This document shows positions 1 to 7,706 of a DNA stretch of 64,000 nucleotides, piece after piece. Each line of letters begins with the position of its first letter. The stretch's first letter is position 1. The notes beneath the pieces were generated by a model. The model was not told the DNA's origin. It did not search any database and saw nothing but the letters and a program-made list of their open reading frames with translations. Both the position numbers and the translations under genes were made by a program. The stretch comes from Paraglaciecola sp. L1A13 (GTDB lineage Bacteria > Pseudomonadota > Gammaproteobacteria > Enterobacterales > Alteromonadaceae). The DNA is taken from NCBI RefSeq assembly GCF_009796745.1, contig NZ_CP047024.1, positions 1,550,001-1,614,000 of the forward strand, in the 5' to 3' direction.

Positions 1-426
1 CGAGAAGGGCGTATGGTGCCCTGGAAAGAAGCCTTTAAACGCACATGGGTAGCCAGTGCCATCGCAATTGGCTGGGGTGCGATAACACTAATGCTAACAC
101 CCATTTTATTTTGGTGGCTGGCTCCTGTGTTATTCGGTCTTTTGTTAGCTGCGCCAATCATACGTTTTTCAAGTAGTTTGTATTTGGGCAAGCTTAGTCG
201 CAGTTGGGGTATGTTTATTAGTCCGAGTGAAGTTGAAGAAGTGCCAGCCCTTAGAAAACTCAGGATCCGTTTGGCCAATATGCAACGTCAGGATGAGGTT
301 ATGTTGTCTACGCCGTCTATGCCTCCGGAAAATTGGCAAGAGATGCCACAGCAGAGTTTTGCGTTTTTGTCGTCGAGTGTTGAGTTACCCATTCAACGTT
401 TAATCAGTGAAAACAAACATCACTAA
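1..426 (+). CDS. opgH: OpgH (MdoH) glucan glucosyltransferase, C-terminal part
   Basis: This is the end of a gene that begins before the window; the frame is open from base 1 and stops at 424-426. The visible 141 residues hold two hydrophobic segments (about residues 19-36 and 38-52) and then a soluble tail. The tail matches the C-terminus of OpgH, the inner-membrane glycosyltransferase that makes the linear beta-1,2-glucan backbone of osmoregulated periplasmic glucans from UDP-glucose. The phrase SRSWGMFISPSEVEEVP is typical of the family. The catalytic domain lies outside the window. opgG is normally the gene upstream. A hairpin with a T-run follows 90 bases downstream. Confidence 0.85.
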   Translation, partial: REGRMVPWKEAFKRTWVASAIAIGWGAITLMLTPILFWWLAPVLFGLLLAAPIIRFSSSLYLGKLSRSWGMFISPSEVEEVPALRKLRIRLANMQRQDEVMLSTPSMPPENWQEMPQQSFAFLSSSVELPIQRLISENKHH

Positions 427-514
427 TCTAGCCTCACAGAGCACTTTGCCTTAGTGAGATATGTATTTGTCACAGACCAATTTTGGTCTTCCAAACCAAT
501 AACACTGCGCTTTG

Positions 515-541
515 TGCCGGCCTGATGGTCGGCATTTTTTT
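515..541 (+). terminator. Rho-independent terminator after opgH
   Basis: TGCCGGCC (515-522) pairs with GGTCGGCA (527-534) across a TGAT loop, with one G-T pair, followed at once by a run of seven T. It separates opgH from the sigma-factor gene. Confidence 0.8.
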
Positions 542-623
542 CTGTGACAAATAATTGAATCTAAATTGCGTTGCTAAGCGTTTAATCGTAATAACCATAA
601 CTTAATCAATGCTGCAGGACGAT

Positions 624-1154
624 ATGATACAAGATCCGATGTTGAATTTACTCAGTGCGACGGCGCAAGGAGATAAAGTCGCTTTTGCCGAACTCTATCG
701 AATTTCTAGCAAAAGGCTCTATGCCGTTAGCCTGAAGATGTTGAAGCGTAAGGAGTTAGCAGAAGAAGCATTGCAAGAAGCCTATGTGCGCATTTGGCAC
801 AACGCCGCCCAATATCGTGCAGGCAAAGGCTCAGTATTAACATGGATGATCAGCATAGCTCGCTATCGTGCGTTAGACATACTGCGTTACCATGCTGTGC
901 GCAAAGAAGACGTTTTCAGTGATAATGACGATGGCCCCCAGCTATCTAGCGAGCCGATGATAGGCACTGAGAAAGGTTTGTTGGAAAAGTGCTTGGCAGC
1001 ATTGGAAGTACAACAAAGACAAACTATTCATCTAGCCTATTTTAATGGGATGTCTCATCATGAGGTGACCGCCCATTTGGATCTACCTCTTGGAACGGTT
1101 AAGAGTTGGATCCGACGAGGGTTACAATCATTACAACGGTGTTTAAAGTTATGA
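624..1154 (+). CDS. ECF RNA polymerase sigma factor (SigK-like)
   Basis: An extracytoplasmic-function sigma-70 factor of 176 residues. Region 2 runs from about residues 15 to 85 (FAELYRISSKRLYAVSLKML, then EEALQEAYVRIWHNA). Region 4 lies near the C-terminus, with a helix-turn-helix around LDLPLGTVKSWIRRGLQSL. The start at 624 is chosen because AGGA lies just upstream; an ATG at 609 has no ribosome site. The stop overlaps the next start as ATGA, so it is coupled to the anti-sigma gene. The pairing with an RskA-type anti-sigma factor places it with the SigK group. It probably drives the envelope genes that follow. Confidence 0.88.
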   Translation: MIQDPMLNLLSATAQGDKVAFAELYRISSKRLYAVSLKMLKRKELAEEALQEAYVRIWHNAAQYRAGKGSVLTWMISIARYRALDILRYHAVRKEDVFSDNDDGPQLSSEPMIGTEKGLLEKCLAALEVQQRQTIHLAYFNGMSHHEVTAHLDLPLGTVKSWIRRGLQSLQRCLKL

Positions 1155-1891
1155 ATTACTTACGCCCTGAGTTATACAACCTTCTCGCTGCACAATATGT
1201 GCTAGGTACATTACGTGGGCCTGCTCGTCGGCGTTTTGGCCGTTTGGTCATGGAATTTAACGTGATCAGCGCAGCGGTCAATCAGTGGGAGGTGTACCTA
1301 AACTCTCTTAGTGACCAACTGCCAGATGCCGCACCTGATGAAGGTGTTTGGCAACAAATAGAACAGCGTTTAGGTTTTAGTTCGCTTCAAGCCAAGTCAA
1401 ATATATCTGCTATAGAAGCAAACTCTGAACAAGTTGAGACGAATATCGTTGAACTTAAGACACATAAATCACGTATTTGGCCAAGCTTAGCGGGTCTTGC
1501 TACAGCTGCTGCTGTGGTCCTTGCGGTTTTATTGATCCAATTACAGCCTATGCCGAGTCCTGAAGTGAAACAGTTGGCCATGATAAGTAATCAGCAAACT
1601 GAGCTATTGTGGAGCATTGAGATCACGGAACAGCAAATTGCAGTGCGTGCCACTAAGGCACTACAAGCACAGTTAAATGTGGATTATGAACTGTGGATTG
1701 TGCCACAAGATGGTAGCGCGCCTATTTCCTTAGGATTATTGCCTAAAGATGGCGAACGTACTTTGATTAAACCTAAGCTGTTTGAGCAAATCAATATCGC
1801 TGCCTTGGCTGTCAGCATAGAGCCATTAGGCGGTTCACCAAATGGTGCACCTACCGAAGTTTTGTATACAGGAAAATTAGTACTGCTATAA
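1151..1891 (+). CDS. RskA-family anti-sigma factor
   Basis: A 246-residue membrane anti-sigma factor. The N-terminal segment (NYLRPELYNLLAAQYVLGTL) is the sigma-binding domain typical of anti-sigma-K factors. One transmembrane helix lies at about residues 114-133 (LAGLATAAAVVLAVLLIQL). The C-terminal 110 residues form the periplasmic RskA domain (ELWIVPQDGSAPISLG, EPLGGSPNGAPTEVLYTG). The true start is the ATG at 1151, which overlaps the sigma gene stop by four bases; an in-frame ATG at 1106 lies inside the sigma gene and is unlikely. The family normally holds its sigma factor at the membrane until proteolysis releases it. The inducing signal here is unknown. Confidence 0.87.
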   Translation: MNYLRPELYNLLAAQYVLGTLRGPARRRFGRLVMEFNVISAAVNQWEVYLNSLSDQLPDAAPDEGVWQQIEQRLGFSSLQAKSNISAIEANSEQVETNIVELKTHKSRIWPSLAGLATAAAVVLAVLLIQLQPMPSPEVKQLAMISNQQTELLWSIEITEQQIAVRATKALQAQLNVDYELWIVPQDGSAPISLGLLPKDGERTLIKPKLFEQINIAALAVSIEPLGGSPNGAPTEVLYTGKLVLL

Positions 1892-1925
1892 ATAAGTATA
1901 GCAAAGCCATATGATTTAAAATGTT

Positions 1926-1959
1926 AAAAAAAGAGAAATGAAAATTTCTCTTTTTTTTT
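1926..1959 (+). terminator. Rho-independent terminator after the anti-sigma gene
   Basis: AGAGAAAT (1932-1939), loop GAAA, ATTTCTCT (1944-1951), flanked by an A-run and followed by nine T. It splits the sigma/anti-sigma unit from the DUF4331 operon, so the latter needs its own promoter. Confidence 0.85.
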
Positions 1960-1973
1960 CTTTTAACTTTCTT

Positions 1974-2000
1974 GCATCCAGTGACCTGACTTGCCCGTTT
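1974..2000 (+). promoter_or_regulatory. Candidate SigK-type promoter of the DUF4331 operon
   Basis: GCATCC (1974-1979) and CCGTTT (1995-2000) are 15 bases apart and lie just after the terminator. They resemble the CCATCC / CCGAAT pattern known for mycobacterial SigK promoters. A good ribosome site (AAGGA) and the start at 2036 follow. This is a pattern match only. Confidence 0.35.
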
Positions 2001-2035
2001 AACTTAGTTCTACAGGTACATAAAAAGGAAACGTC

Positions 2036-3634
2036 ATGCAAAAAACACAATTAACATTGATTGCCTCGACCATAATAAGTCTAACCTTAGCCCAGGTAGC
2101 GCAAGCTTCTAGCCACAGAGAAGCACCTAATGTCACTCGCTCTCCTACGGTTGACTCAACAGATTTCTACGCCTTTAACAGTTATGAAGAAGGTCGTGGT
2201 GAATACGTCACCCTGATTGCGAATTATATTCCACTACAAGATGCCTACGGCGGACCTAATTACTTCGCCATGGATCCTGCTGCTATGTATGCGATCCATA
2301 TTGATAACGATGGTGATGCGGTCGAAGACATGAGCTTCACGTTTAATTTTAGCCAGTCGTTGCCTAATGACAATGCAGGTGTTGCTCTTATGGTCGGCCC
2401 TGAAGGTGCTCAAAAGTCAGTAGGCGTACCACTAAAAAATGTGGGAGGCGTCAGTGCTGGTGATCAAACGAATGCCAATTTCATGGAAAACTACACCGTT
2501 AATTTGGTGACTGGCCCCATGCGCACAGGTACGAGTGCTTCGGTAATGAACGATACTTCAGGTGGTGCAAGCTTTGGTAAGCCACTTGATTACATCGGTA
2601 ATAAAACCTTTGCTAGCGCTGAACAATACAAAGCCTACGCAGATAGCTTTGTATACAGCGCGACCATACCCGGATGCGATAGCCCAGCGAAAATATTCGT
2701 TGGTCAGCGCAAAGATGCGTTCACGGTGAACCTAGGTAAAGTGTTCGATTTAGTTAACTTTGTTCCGGTTGAAGGAGACAGCGCACCGGGTGCAGGAGAC
2801 GCAGGAGGATTCCCAGGTGGTATTACGCAATCTACGGACAACGACGATTTAGCGGACAAAAATGTTACGAGTATCGCCATCGAAGTACCGAAATCGTGTT
2901 TAACCGGTGCTGGCAATGGCAGCATTGGTGCATGGACGACAGCCAGTTTGCCACAAGCACGTATTTTAAATCCAAATGCCAGCTTTGATAACACCGAAGT
3001 CAATGGCGGCGCTATGACGCAAGTATCTCGTTTAGGTTCACCTTTGGTTAATGAATTGGTTATTGGCCTTGCGGACAAAGATACCTTTTCCAGTGCGGCA
3101 CCAAAAGATGATGGGCAATTCGCGGATTACGTTACCCATCCTACGCTACCTGAGTTACTCAACATCTTATTTAAAGATGCGGTTAACACAACCTTAGGCG
3201 CTGAAATTGAAACCTTGGCTCCGACTAACTTCCCACGTACCGATTTGGTAACGGCGTTTTTGACCGGTTTTGAAGGTGTGAATCAGCTTTCAATTGTGAC
3301 GCCATCTGAAATGTTGCGTTTGAATACGGGTATTGAAGCTAAAGCAGCGGCTATGCAGTCTCCATTTGGGGTTGCTGGTGATGATTTAGCCGGTTTCCCA
3401 AATGGTCGTCGTCCAGGAGATGATGTGGTTGATATTGCGCTTCGCGTGGTAATGGGACGTTTGTGTTATCCCATTCCGGTTAATGGCACAGATACAGACC
3501 TAGGTTTGTGTGCGCCTGAAGATGCGAGTGTTGGCAATGTGCCCTTTACGGATGGCGCACCTAGTAATGCATCTATGATGGAAACAAGCTTTCCCTATTT
3601 AGCGATGCCATTATCAGGTTCTGGCGCAGAATAA
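2036..3634 (+). CDS. DUF4331 secreted protein
   Basis: A 532-residue exported protein with a signal peptide (cleavage probably after AQVAQA, residue 24). The DUF4331 family signature follows directly: SSHREAP, then DSTDFYAFNSYE. An acidic loop DNDGDAVED at about residue 97 may bind a metal ion. No enzyme motif was seen; the family has no established function that I know of. It has a strong ribosome site (AAGGA) and is the first gene of a run of four on the same strand (DUF4331, lipoprotein, TPR, HupE-like). The placement right behind an ECF sigma/anti-sigma pair suggests that pair controls it. Confidence 0.88.
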   Translation: MQKTQLTLIASTIISLTLAQVAQASSHREAPNVTRSPTVDSTDFYAFNSYEEGRGEYVTLIANYIPLQDAYGGPNYFAMDPAAMYAIHIDNDGDAVEDMSFTFNFSQSLPNDNAGVALMVGPEGAQKSVGVPLKNVGGVSAGDQTNANFMENYTVNLVTGPMRTGTSASVMNDTSGGASFGKPLDYIGNKTFASAEQYKAYADSFVYSATIPGCDSPAKIFVGQRKDAFTVNLGKVFDLVNFVPVEGDSAPGAGDAGGFPGGITQSTDNDDLADKNVTSIAIEVPKSCLTGAGNGSIGAWTTASLPQARILNPNASFDNTEVNGGAMTQVSRLGSPLVNELVIGLADKDTFSSAAPKDDGQFADYVTHPTLPELLNILFKDAVNTTLGAEIETLAPTNFPRTDLVTAFLTGFEGVNQLSIVTPSEMLRLNTGIEAKAAAMQSPFGVAGDDLAGFPNGRRPGDDVVDIALRVVMGRLCYPIPVNGTDTDLGLCAPEDASVGNVPFTDGAPSNASMMETSFPYLAMPLSGSGAE

Positions 3635-3644
3635 GGAGCATAAA

Positions 3645-4181
3645 ATGAGCAACAAAAAAACAAGAAAACTGCCTCACCAAACAGGTATGAGCCAATTAAA
3701 AGTCTTAAGCTTCGGTTTGGCGGTAACGGTTATCTTAGCTGGTTGTAATTTTGGCAGTGACGATGACAACAAAAATGTCGCACCCAATGCAGTGTCTTTG
3801 GATCTAACCACTCAGACTGAGATCGCGATTACGGACATGCTCAGTGCCACCGACGACGATGGCGACGGTTTGTTATTTAGTTTGGGCGAGGCGCCCACAC
3901 AGGGCAGTGTAACGGTTAGTGATAACGGTGACTTTACTTATCAGCCGAATCCAGAAGTAACGGGCAGTGATAGTTTTACGTTTTCGGTGAATGATGGAAT
4001 TAATGAATCTGCCAGTGGCACCGTGAATATCACCATTGAAGCGTTAACTGTGTCGTTTAACACACAAAGCAGAGCTGCTTTCGCTCAGCAATCACAAGAC
4101 GAGCCGCTGGTAACAAATGGCCGTTCTTTTACTCAGGATGTGGAAGACCCTGATGCATACAATGATTTATTGCCTAACTAA
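3645..4181 (+). CDS. Ig/cadherin-like lipoprotein
   Basis: A 178-residue predicted lipoprotein. A basic N-terminus and hydrophobic stretch lead to the lipobox LAGC (Cys at about residue 33). An acidic stretch (SDDDN) follows, then one Ig/cadherin-like repeat at about residues 45-133 of the type found in large adhesins (VAPNAVSLDL, SATDDDGDGLLFSL, GDFTYQPNPEVTGSDSFTFS). The DDDGDG loop probably binds calcium. The last 45 residues are unlike the repeat (AFAQQSQDEP onward). The gene begins 10 bases after DUF4331. Its role is unknown; an outer-membrane partner of DUF4331 is a reasonable guess. Confidence 0.75.
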   Translation: MSNKKTRKLPHQTGMSQLKVLSFGLAVTVILAGCNFGSDDDNKNVAPNAVSLDLTTQTEIAITDMLSATDDDGDGLLFSLGEAPTQGSVTVSDNGDFTYQPNPEVTGSDSFTFSVNDGINESASGTVNITIEALTVSFNTQSRAAFAQQSQDEPLVTNGRSFTQDVEDPDAYNDLLPN

Positions 4182-4255
4182 CTGAAAAATAGTTTACGTA
4201 CAAATCAACCGTTTGACAGCGCCAAGGAAGGTGCCCCTTCAAGGAGATATTAAAG

Positions 4256-5362
4256 GTGAATAAGCAAGTTTCTGCCATACGTGTAATCACGCTCTTTGGG
4301 GCGTTTTTGCTATTTATGAACACTTCTTTAAGTGCCGAAAGTTATGTGCCAACGTCTTCCGATACAGTCGTTTCTAAGTGGACGGTGCTGACGCAAAGTG
4401 ACTCCCCAAGGGAGAAAGTGGCTAGTTTATTAGCTCAAGCCAATATGCCCGGTTTAGCCAGTCGCTTCTATGGACAAGCCAGTGCATTGACCGAGCAATT
4501 GCTTAATGCATCCCCCAAGGATCGCCAATTATTATTTTATAAAGCACGAATAGCCCAGCACTATCATAGGTTTGATGAAGCTATCATGCTTTTAAACGAC
4601 ATACTACGTTTCGAGCCTAACCACGCTTCTGCGCTGTTATTAAAGGCTAATGTTTTGTTAGTTCAGGGCAATTTAACCCGAGCAAAGCGCACGTGCCTGC
4701 AATTGCTTGGTGTCACTGATTTATGGATAAGTGGCGCTTGTGCTTTGGAGGTAAATGCACAAGAGGGCAAGGCAAGCAATAGTGCCGAGGTAAGTTATAT
4801 CCAGTTGCAAAATCTTACGCAACACAAATCAGCAAACAGTAATGTTAAAATTGAGCAGCAACTTTGGCTGTCGCAAATTTTAGCTGAATTAGCAGCCAAG
4901 CAAGGGTTGTATGACATTGCACTGGAGCATTTGGCGGCATTTGATTTAACCCAGGTACCCGTGAGTTATTTGGTGTTATGGGCCGATATTCAACTGGCAA
5001 ACGATTCTGCCCAGCAGGTGATGAGCACCCTAGGGCCGATTGTTGAGCAGGCCGATAGTTTTGATGATGCATTATTACTGCGCTTGGCGTTGGCTGAGCA
5101 GAAGATAAGTCAACCGACACGCTTGTGGGCTCAGCGTTTAACTCAGCGTATTTATGTGCGCCTGCAACGTCAAGATACGGCTCATGCCGCTGATATAGCG
5201 CGCTATTATTTGGACATTTCACCTGATCGTAAAAAAGCACTTATTTGGGCCAAAATTAACTGGCAACATGCGCGACTCGATGTAGATCAGCACTTGCTAG
5301 AGCGTGCTATGAACGTACAATATAACACTCAAGATGACCCTCAGCAGCCAGCAGGAATGTAA
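4256..5362 (+). CDS. Secreted tetratricopeptide-repeat protein
   Basis: A 368-residue protein with a signal peptide (residues 1-27, ending SLSA) and TPR-like helical repeats in the middle (LLFYKARIAQHYHRFDEAIM, then ILRFEPNHASALLLKANVLL). The start is GTG at 4256 with AAGGAG nine bases before it. TPR proteins act as scaffolds and this one is probably periplasmic. It lies between the lipoprotein and the HupE-like gene, and its stop nearly touches the next start, so co-expression is likely. No catalytic motif was seen. Confidence 0.78.
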   Translation: MNKQVSAIRVITLFGAFLLFMNTSLSAESYVPTSSDTVVSKWTVLTQSDSPREKVASLLAQANMPGLASRFYGQASALTEQLLNASPKDRQLLFYKARIAQHYHRFDEAIMLLNDILRFEPNHASALLLKANVLLVQGNLTRAKRTCLQLLGVTDLWISGACALEVNAQEGKASNSAEVSYIQLQNLTQHKSANSNVKIEQQLWLSQILAELAAKQGLYDIALEHLAAFDLTQVPVSYLVLWADIQLANDSAQQVMSTLGPIVEQADSFDDALLLRLALAEQKISQPTRLWAQRLTQRIYVRLQRQDTAHAADIARYYLDISPDRKKALIWAKINWQHARLDVDQHLLERAMNVQYNTQDDPQQPAGM

Positions 5363-5367
5363 TAGTA

Positions 5368-6495
5368 GTGAAGAATAACCATAATAAGATCAGATCCTTA
5401 TTTATTTTTTTAGGCTTTATGCTCGGCCTAATTAGTCAGCCCATTACCGCCCATCAACTAAGTACTGGTTACATTATTGCCAATCTAGACCAGAGTGGAC
5501 GTATCACGGGTGAGTGGCAGTTAGGTTTAACCGATTTAGAGTTGGTTTTGGGTTTAGATGTAGATCAAAATGGGGAGCTCACCTGGGGCGAAGTGACGAA
5601 TCGGCGAGCTGACATTGCCAGTTATTTAGCTGAGCACATGCATATCAATCGTGGACAATTTTCCTGTACCACGCAATTCCAAGGTTTAGAGCGCTTAGAA
5701 GATCACGCTGATGCCGTATATGCAGTGACAGACTTCAGTGCACAATGCCCTTTAACCGGCACTCTTAATATCGATTACAGCGCAATATTTGATAAAGACG
5801 ACAGTCATGAAGTGGTGGTGAATATCAGTGACAAAGACAACACGCAAAGTTTTGTATTGAGGGAGTCACAGCAAAGCATTGACGTTGATTTAGCTGACGG
5901 CAGCGGCTGGATAACGTTTAAGGAGTTTGTGCATCAGGGAATCATTCATATTTTGATTGGTACCGATCATATTCTGTTTTTATTGGCGTTGTTACTTCCA
6001 TGCGTACTGATACGAAAGGACGGGCAATGGCAGCGTAACCCCGAGTTGAAAAGAGTATTGAGCACGACTATTTGGATTGTCAGCGCGTTTACTCTAGCTC
6101 ATTCGGTTACATTAACCGCGACCGCTATAGGCTGGATAGTACCAAGTAGTCGTTGGGTCGAGTTTGGGATTGCTGTGTCAGTGCTATTTGCTGCATTAAA
6201 TAACGTCAAGCCGCTTATTATACGCTTGGGATGGTTAACCTTTTGTTTTGGTTTACTTCACGGAATGGGTTTTGCTGGAGTGTTAGGCGAATTAGGTCTA
6301 CCCGCCGACCAAAAGCTGTTATCAATAGTAGCATTTAATCTCGGGGTCGAAATTGGTCAATTAGCTATTGTACTCGTAGCGTTGCCTGTACTTATTATGC
6401 TCGGTAAAACTGTCTTATATCGCCGCTGGCTAATGCCTGCAGCATCGATAGGTATTGCGCTGGTGGCACTAAATTGGGTCGTTGAGCGTTTTTAG
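5368..6495 (+). CDS. HupE/UreJ-like membrane protein with EF-hand-like loop
   Basis: A 375-residue protein: signal peptide (to about residue 28), a periplasmic domain of about 160 residues, then a membrane domain of the HupE/UreJ_2 type with six or seven helices. The family motif is visible as FVHQGIIHILIGTDHILFLL near residue 190. HupE and UreJ relatives are linked to nickel or cobalt uptake. The periplasmic part carries an EF-hand-like loop DVDQNGELTWGE at about residues 65-76. Start GTG at 5368. The substrate is not known; metal transport is only an inference from the family. It ends the four-gene run, and a strong hairpin follows. Confidence 0.8.
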   Translation: MKNNHNKIRSLFIFLGFMLGLISQPITAHQLSTGYIIANLDQSGRITGEWQLGLTDLELVLGLDVDQNGELTWGEVTNRRADIASYLAEHMHINRGQFSCTTQFQGLERLEDHADAVYAVTDFSAQCPLTGTLNIDYSAIFDKDDSHEVVVNISDKDNTQSFVLRESQQSIDVDLADGSGWITFKEFVHQGIIHILIGTDHILFLLALLLPCVLIRKDGQWQRNPELKRVLSTTIWIVSAFTLAHSVTLTATAIGWIVPSSRWVEFGIAVSVLFAALNNVKPLIIRLGWLTFCFGLLHGMGFAGVLGELGLPADQKLLSIVAFNLGVEIGQLAIVLVALPVLIMLGKTVLYRRWLMPAASIGIALVALNWVVERF

Positions 6496-6553
6496 GCTTG
6501 AGTTAAAAACACCATCGATAACCATCCGTTGGGGTAAATAGGGTGTTAAGATG

Positions 6554-6592
6554 AAGAAAGCCTAGTGGCGTAATTCGTCACTAGGCTTTCTT
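6554..6592. terminator. Bidirectional terminator between HupE-like and dgcA
   Basis: A perfect 14-base inverted repeat (6554-6567 with 6579-6592, AAGAAAGCCTAGTG and its complement), extended inward by three more pairs, flanked by A- and T-rich ends. It serves the plus-strand HupE-like gene and the minus-strand dgcA gene. Confidence 0.85.
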
Positions 6593-6656
6593 TGTTTGAG
6601 TATCAACAATAATGGCGCTAAATAACGCCTTGTTAGTAAGCCTCTATTTTCTTAAG

Positions 6657-7676
6657 TTAAATTAATACTTGGCTAACGGGACTGCCCCATAATGCGCTGT
6701 TTAGGGGTTGCATAATGCCCTCGGTAATAACAAAACCACTCTCTCGGTCAGTTTTTATTAATAGTGGACCATCTAAATCTACATATTTGGCACAATCGGT
6801 TAGCAATGAAATAGGGGCCATGGCAAGTGAGCTGCCTACCATACAGCCCAGCATTATTTCAAATCCCATGGTCTGCGCCTCCTGAGCAAGTAAAAATGCT
6901 TCACTAAGACCACCTGTCTTATCAAGTTTAATGTTTACTACGTCGTAGCGATCCTTTAAATAGCCAAGTTCTTTTCGAGTATGGCAACTCTCATCTGCAC
7001 ACAAGGGAACCGGACAAGAATAATCAAGTAGTTCATCATCTTCACCCGCAGGTAAAGGCTGCTCAATAAGCACCACGTTCAACGCTTTTAAGCTATCACC
7101 ACACGCTTTTAAATCATGGATCGACCAGCCTTCGTTGGCATCGACGATAAATTGGCTATCAGGGGAAGCCTGATGAATGGCCGACATCTTGGTGATAATG
7201 TCCTGATTATCCAGTTTCACTTTTATCATGGGAGGGTGGCCGAGGGCTTTCGCTGCTTCGGCCATTGCTTTAGGCGTATCAATGCTCAATGTTTGTGCCG
7301 TGACGCAAGAAGCGGGTGTAGTCAACGACAGCATATCGGCCACCGATTTACCCTGTTGTTTGGCTTTTAAGTCCCAAAGGGCGCAGTCTAGAGCATTACG
7401 CGCTGCGCCAGAGGGTAGGGTATTAATAAGCGCAGTTATATCGGACACTTCACCGTCAAAATTGGCTAAGCTTTTTGCAACATCATTAACTTGTGCTAAC
7501 ACACTTTGCACAGATTCTTGATAGCGGGCATAGGGTACCGATTCAGCCCATCCTGTATGCACCTCGTCACTTAGGGTTACTATCACTACATCGGCCTGAG
7601 TTTTCGCGCCCCGAGCAATACGAAAAACACTTTTAAGGGGAAACGCTTGTTGATATGCCTTGACCTGATAACCCAT
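6657..7676 (-). CDS. dgcA: DgcA-like N-acetyl-D-glutamate racemase / dipeptide epimerase (enolase superfamily)
   Basis: A 339-residue muconate-lactonizing-enzyme-type member of the enolase superfamily. Two catalytic lysines are visible, in KVK (152-154) and in NIKLDK (K250). Metal ligands are D179 (VDANEGW), E205 (IEQPL) and D228 (ADES). This pattern fits Ala-Glu epimerases and their relative DgcA. Because the gene sits directly downstream of a DUF1611 gene, the D-glutamate pathway role is favoured: racemising N-acetyl-D-glutamate to the L form. ATG at 7676 is chosen because GGAG lies eight bases before it; the upstream GTG has no spacing for a ribosome site. A classical Ala-Glu epimerase in murein recycling is the alternative. 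Confidence 0.78.
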   Translation of the reverse strand: MGYQVKAYQQAFPLKSVFRIARGAKTQADVVIVTLSDEVHTGWAESVPYARYQESVQSVLAQVNDVAKSLANFDGEVSDITALINTLPSGAARNALDCALWDLKAKQQGKSVADMLSLTTPASCVTAQTLSIDTPKAMAEAAKALGHPPMIKVKLDNQDIITKMSAIHQASPDSQFIVDANEGWSIHDLKACGDSLKALNVVLIEQPLPAGEDDELLDYSCPVPLCADESCHTRKELGYLKDRYDVVNIKLDKTGGLSEAFLLAQEAQTMGFEIMLGCMVGSSLAMAPISLLTDCAKYVDLDGPLLIKTDRESGFVITEGIMQPLNSALWGSPVSQVLI

Positions 7677-7706
7677 CTTGTTCACTCCAGTATTCTTAAT
7701 TAACGG

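Noticed and set aside
7116..7521. Plus-strand frames inside dgcA
   Set aside because: They run antisense to a gene with clear catalytic motifs, so they are shadows.
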